A stretch of DNA of 64,000 nt, taken from NCBI RefSeq assembly GCF_040117685.2, contig NZ_JBEDYP020000013.1, positions 278,588 through 342,587 on the forward strand, given 5' to 3'. This document shows positions 63,267-64,000 of this stretch, in pieces. The stretch is from Gracilimonas sp040117685. GTDB lineage: Bacteria > Bacteroidota > Rhodothermia > Balneolales > Balneolaceae. Each line of letters opens with the position of its first letter. Position 1 is the first letter of the stretch. The position numbers were made by a program, and so were the translations under genes. Below the pieces are notes generated by a model. That model was not told where the DNA came from, searched no databases, and was given only the letters and a program-made list of their open reading frames with translations.

Positions 63267-63840
63267 TCAGCTGATTTCAAGTATTTCCCATAACTTTTGA
63301 AATGATTGTCAATCGACATTTGGCACTTTTCAAGTCGGGGCAGGTCATTTGATACTTCAAATTTGAAGAGTTATCCATTATTTTTTTGGGTAACTGGTTA
63401 TCAATTTCGAATAGATCATAGACCAATAATTTGTTTAATTCTCCAAAAGAAGGCATTATTCCTTTCTGTACAAAACCATCAAGAAAATAAACCCATTGAG
63501 TACTCTTTTAATGCTTTCCCCCTACCATCTTCAGAAATCAAGATGTCTGGTTTTGATATGCTTGACATAAAATATGTGCATGAACTCTATATCCTATATG
63601 AAGATTAGCTTGATTGTATTCTTCCATTAAGTCATCTGCTGATCCAGATATATCTTTATAAGTAATATTATTCTCACTTAGCCAATTGGCAAATTCTAAG
63701 TTTTTATTATAAAGTTTGACCCTTGGGTTCGGTGTTTTTAAATAATCAGGATCTATAGAATGGTGAAACATCACCTGAATACAATCTTCTCCAAATTGAT
63801 TACATAAACTAATAATCAACTCCTTGACCAAGTTTCCATT
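63267..63840 (-). pseudogene. Polysaccharide pyruvyl transferase-like gene, broken by frameshifts
   Basis: Reading leftward, a frame open from about 63840 encodes KNGNLVKELIISLCNQFG and LEFANWLSENNITYKD, then YNQANLHIGYRVHAHILCQA, a recognisable pyruvyltransferase-family segment, and stops at 63538. After a run of four A (63552-63555) the expected continuation is in another frame: KPDILISEDGRGKALKEYSM, ending at 63486. A third frame holds LLVYDLFEIDNQLPKKIMD onward, and the last piece FQKLWEILEIS ends at 63267, just before the GT4 start. At least three shifts make this a pseudogene of the C-terminal half. The N-terminal half is not found before the window changes character at about 63850. Confidence 0.7.
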
Positions 63841-64000
63841 TTTTTACTTTTTGCAAACGACACTGTTAACCAAAAATTAATTCGACCTATATCATTGAAG
63901 CGACGAAAACGCGAAAGCGTTTCACGATAAATGCGAAAACCTAGATGTTCAAAGCTCTACGTGGTTAATTGGGCGCATGGCACAACCGAACGAGGTACAC
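63841..64000. other. Unassigned right edge with changed composition
   Basis: The last 160 bp are GC-richer than the polysaccharide cluster and contain the imperfect palindrome CGAAAACGCGAAAGCGTTT near 63904-63922. On the minus strand two short frames are interrupted by stops; no family can be claimed. The N-terminal half of the pyruvyltransferase pseudogene is missing here, so an insertion or deletion boundary may lie at about 63850. Confidence 0.4.

Noticed and set aside
63850..63995. Minus-strand peptide resembling the C-terminal part of a reverse transcriptase (HLGFRIYRET)
   Set aside because: Only about ten residues match loosely, and a stop codon interrupts the frame; this is too little to call a retroelement.

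Overview
The window looks like chromosomal DNA of a marine or halophilic member of the Balneolota/Rhodothermota group of the FCB bacteria (Balneola or Gracilimonas-like). I infer this from gene content, not from a marker gene. It has an alternative complex III (actABCDEF) fused to a caa3-type oxidase operon, a PorV-like/PorD pair of type IX secretion style, SLBB polysaccharide exporters over 800 residues long, and many intergenic GTCATTCC and GAACC...GGTTC repeats. No rRNA, tRNA or CRISPR array was found.

Left part (1-9.1 kb, mostly minus strand): cysD, cysQ, a sulfate-type SLC13 permease, a Wza-like SLBB exporter, an outer-membrane barrel protein with helix-hairpin-helix repeats, and a PorV-like barrel protein. 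They are closely spaced, so sulfate activation and polysaccharide export may be co-expressed. 9.1-14.7 kb (mostly plus): porD, then an ETF pathway etfB-etfA-fixC-fixX. The last two are separated by a reversed, frameshifted four-helix-bundle gene, and a vapBC toxin-antitoxin pair abuts fixX. 14.7-25 kb: DUF2207 and DUF3095 proteins, a luciferase-like flavin oxidoreductase, a coupled 69-residue ORF plus DUF488 gene, a haem-related cluster on the minus strand (multi-span His-rich membrane protein, hemN, DUF420 protein) and an unknown lipoprotein. A GC-rich structured intergenic stretch lies at 23.3-23.55 kb.

Centre (25.5-38.7 kb, plus): a continuous respiratory operon with actA to actF, an unusual HTH-plus-membrane-anchor gene, a SCO copper chaperone, then coxB-coxA-coxC-coxD, closed by a strong terminator. 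Quinol is oxidised by the complex III analogue, and electrons pass through its cytochrome subunits to a caa3 oxidase whose subunit I has the YSHP signature of A2-type enzymes. ActE carries a second cytochrome c domain that closely resembles the one at the C-terminus of CoxB.

Right part (38.8-64 kb): an MBL-fold hydrolase, a giant DUF4175-like protein with a perfect nine-copy 9-bp repeat, a HAD phosphatase, a cupin, a BatA-like VWA protein, and then a surface-polysaccharide locus. That locus holds an aminotransferase, a Gfo/Idh oxidoreductase, a second SLBB exporter, two nucleotide-sugar dehydrogenases, a WecA-like initiating transferase, glycosyltransferases, Wzy-like and Wzx-like proteins, and a decayed pyruvyltransferase gene. 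The last 6 kb are visibly AT-richer, suggesting transfer. Two gene pairs in this locus sit between long mosaic direct repeats, which looks like cassette exchange.
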